Shown: in pieces, positions 59,925 through 60,650 of the stretch
Layout of the letters: each line of letters opens with the position of its first letter
How positions within the stretch are numbered: position 1 is the first letter of the stretch
Assembly: GCA_024404145.1 (NCBI GenBank)
Contig: JAKSQK010000008.1
Span: 1-60,650, forward strand
DNA length: 60,650 nt
Source: Clostridia bacterium
GTDB lineage: Bacteria > Bacillota > Clostridia > Oscillospirales > Acutalibacteraceae
Direction of reading: 5' to 3'
The notes under the pieces: model-generated
What the model was told of the DNA's origin: nothing
What the model saw: only the letters and a program-made list of their open reading frames with translations
The model's database searches: none
Translations under genes and position numbers: made by a program

Positions 59925-60650
59925 TTATTCGTTAATCTTTGTAACAACGCCTGAACCAACGGTACGGCCACCCTCACGGATAGCGAAACGCAAACCTTCT
60001 TCGATAGCGATAGGAGTGATGAGTTCAACATCCATTTCTACGTTATCGCCAGGCATACACATTTCAGTACCGGCAGGAAGAGATACAACACCTGTAACAT
60101 CAGTAGTTCTGAAATAGAACTGAGGACGATAGTTGTTGAAGAACGGAGTATGACGGCCGCCTTCATCTTTGGTGAGTACATAAACCTGACCATGGAATTT
60201 AGTATGCGGATTGATGGAGCCGGGTTTACAAAGAACCTGACCACGCTCAACATCTTCACGGCCTACGCCACGGAGAAGAGCACCAACATTATCGCCTGCT
60301 TCACAGTAATCAAGAGTTTTACGGAACATTTCCATAGAAGTTACAACAGTCTTAGCTCTTTCTTCGGTAAGACCGATGATTTCAACTTCATCACCTGCAT
60401 TGAGAACACCACGCTCAACACGGCCGGTAACAACAGTACCACGACCGGAAATTGTCATAACATCCTCGATAGGCATAAGGAACGGCATATCTGCCTTACG
60501 GTCAGGAGTAGGAATGTAGCTGTCAACAGCATCCATAAGTTCAGCGATAGGAGCATAAGCGGCATCGCTTGTATCGTTAGATGCACATTCGAGAGCAACA
60601 AGAGCAGAACCCTTGATGATAGGAGTATCATCGCCGGGGAATTCATACTT
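59925..60650 (-). CDS. tuf: elongation factor Tu, C-terminal part
   Basis: The frame is open from the right edge of the window to the stop codon at 59925 and encodes the C-terminal 241 residues of EF-Tu, starting [17 protein letters not shown]. Domain 2 is seen as [25 protein letters not shown] (about 47-71 of the part) and domain 3 as [21 protein letters not shown]. The N-terminal GTPase domain lies outside the window. The protein delivers aminoacyl-tRNA to the ribosome. The terminator at 59866 follows. Confidence 0.98.
   Translation of the reverse strand, partial: KYEFPGDDTPIIKGSALVALECASNDTSDAAYAPIAELMDAVDSYIPTPDRKADMPFLMPIEDVMTISGRGTVVTGRVERGVLNAGDEVEIIGLTEERAKTVVTSMEMFRKTLDYCEAGDNVGALLRGVGREDVERGQVLCKPGSINPHTKFHGQVYVLTKDEGGRHTPFFNNYRPQFYFRTTDVTGVVSLPAGTEMCMPGDNVEMDVELITPIAIEEGLRFAIREGGRTVGSGVVTKINE

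Overview
The window is 60.65 kb of AT-rich, densely coded chromosome from a low-GC Gram-positive anaerobe, most likely a gut or rumen Clostridia member (Oscillospiraceae/Ruminococcaceae type). The evidence is gene content: CdaA-CdaR, ScpA/ScpB followed by DUF2953, YtfJ/GerW and a DacF-type carboxypeptidase (a spore-former style cluster), TmcAL next to acetate kinase, Firmicutes-type GalT, alpha2-type glycyl-tRNA synthetase, a cohesin-domain protein, a 6S-like RNA and many RBSs with extended anti-SD complementarity. No species can be named from the sequence alone.

Layout. 1-5.8 kb: a partial tRNA-Val, then a minus-strand run cdaA-cdaR-membrane protein-recD2-comFC. 5.8-7.3 kb: a cysteine desulfurase-like gene and a DUF3343 (Se/S carrier-like) gene with a structured leader between them. 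7.4-10.4 kb: a plus-strand aspartate-family operon (ACT protein, hom, lysC) behind a consensus promoter. 10.4-16.3 kb: a DUF4380 protein, tmcAL, ackA, galK, an LCP protein. 16.3-23.3 kb: secG, rluB, dacF, ytfJ, DUF2953, scpB, scpA, a site-2 protease and an M24 peptidase, all minus. 23.3-26.2 kb: an accessory patch with a zinc-ribbon protein, a ribbon-helix-helix protein and a three-gene AbrB/ABC-transporter operon, flanked by palindromes and modular mini-hairpin repeats and ending at tRNA-Arg. 26.3-33.5 kb: galE, a 42-residue membrane peptide, a lipoprotein, nnrD/E, mgtE, a TraX-like gene and glyA. 33.6-36.2 kb: a DUF3048 lipoprotein and galT. 36.3-38.9 kb: an isolated phage-derived tail-fibre/endolysin/holin cassette between two terminators. 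38.9-44.4 kb: an S1-domain protein, a membrane-anchored cohesin, a nucleotidyltransferase, DUF1292, 6S RNA, and an NhaC-family transporter under a lysine riboswitch. 44.4-60.65 kb: GH13 glycosidase, glycogen phosphorylase, Na/Pi transporter, glyQS, azlCD, yajC, an M23/G5 peptidase, trmL, a Cys-rich protein, phosphohexomutase, rpe and the C-terminal part of tuf.

How it fits together. The three Leloir genes (galK, galE, galT) are all present but lie in three separate transcription units; with GH13, glycogen phosphorylase, phosphohexomutase and ackA they describe alpha-glucan and galactose fermentation to acetate. Lysine supply is handled by lysC/hom and by a riboswitch-controlled NhaC-type transporter. 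The parts least explained by known families are the phage-lysis cassette, the repeat-flanked ABC island, and two similar structured leaders upstream of the cysteine desulfurase-like gene and the M24 peptidase gene.
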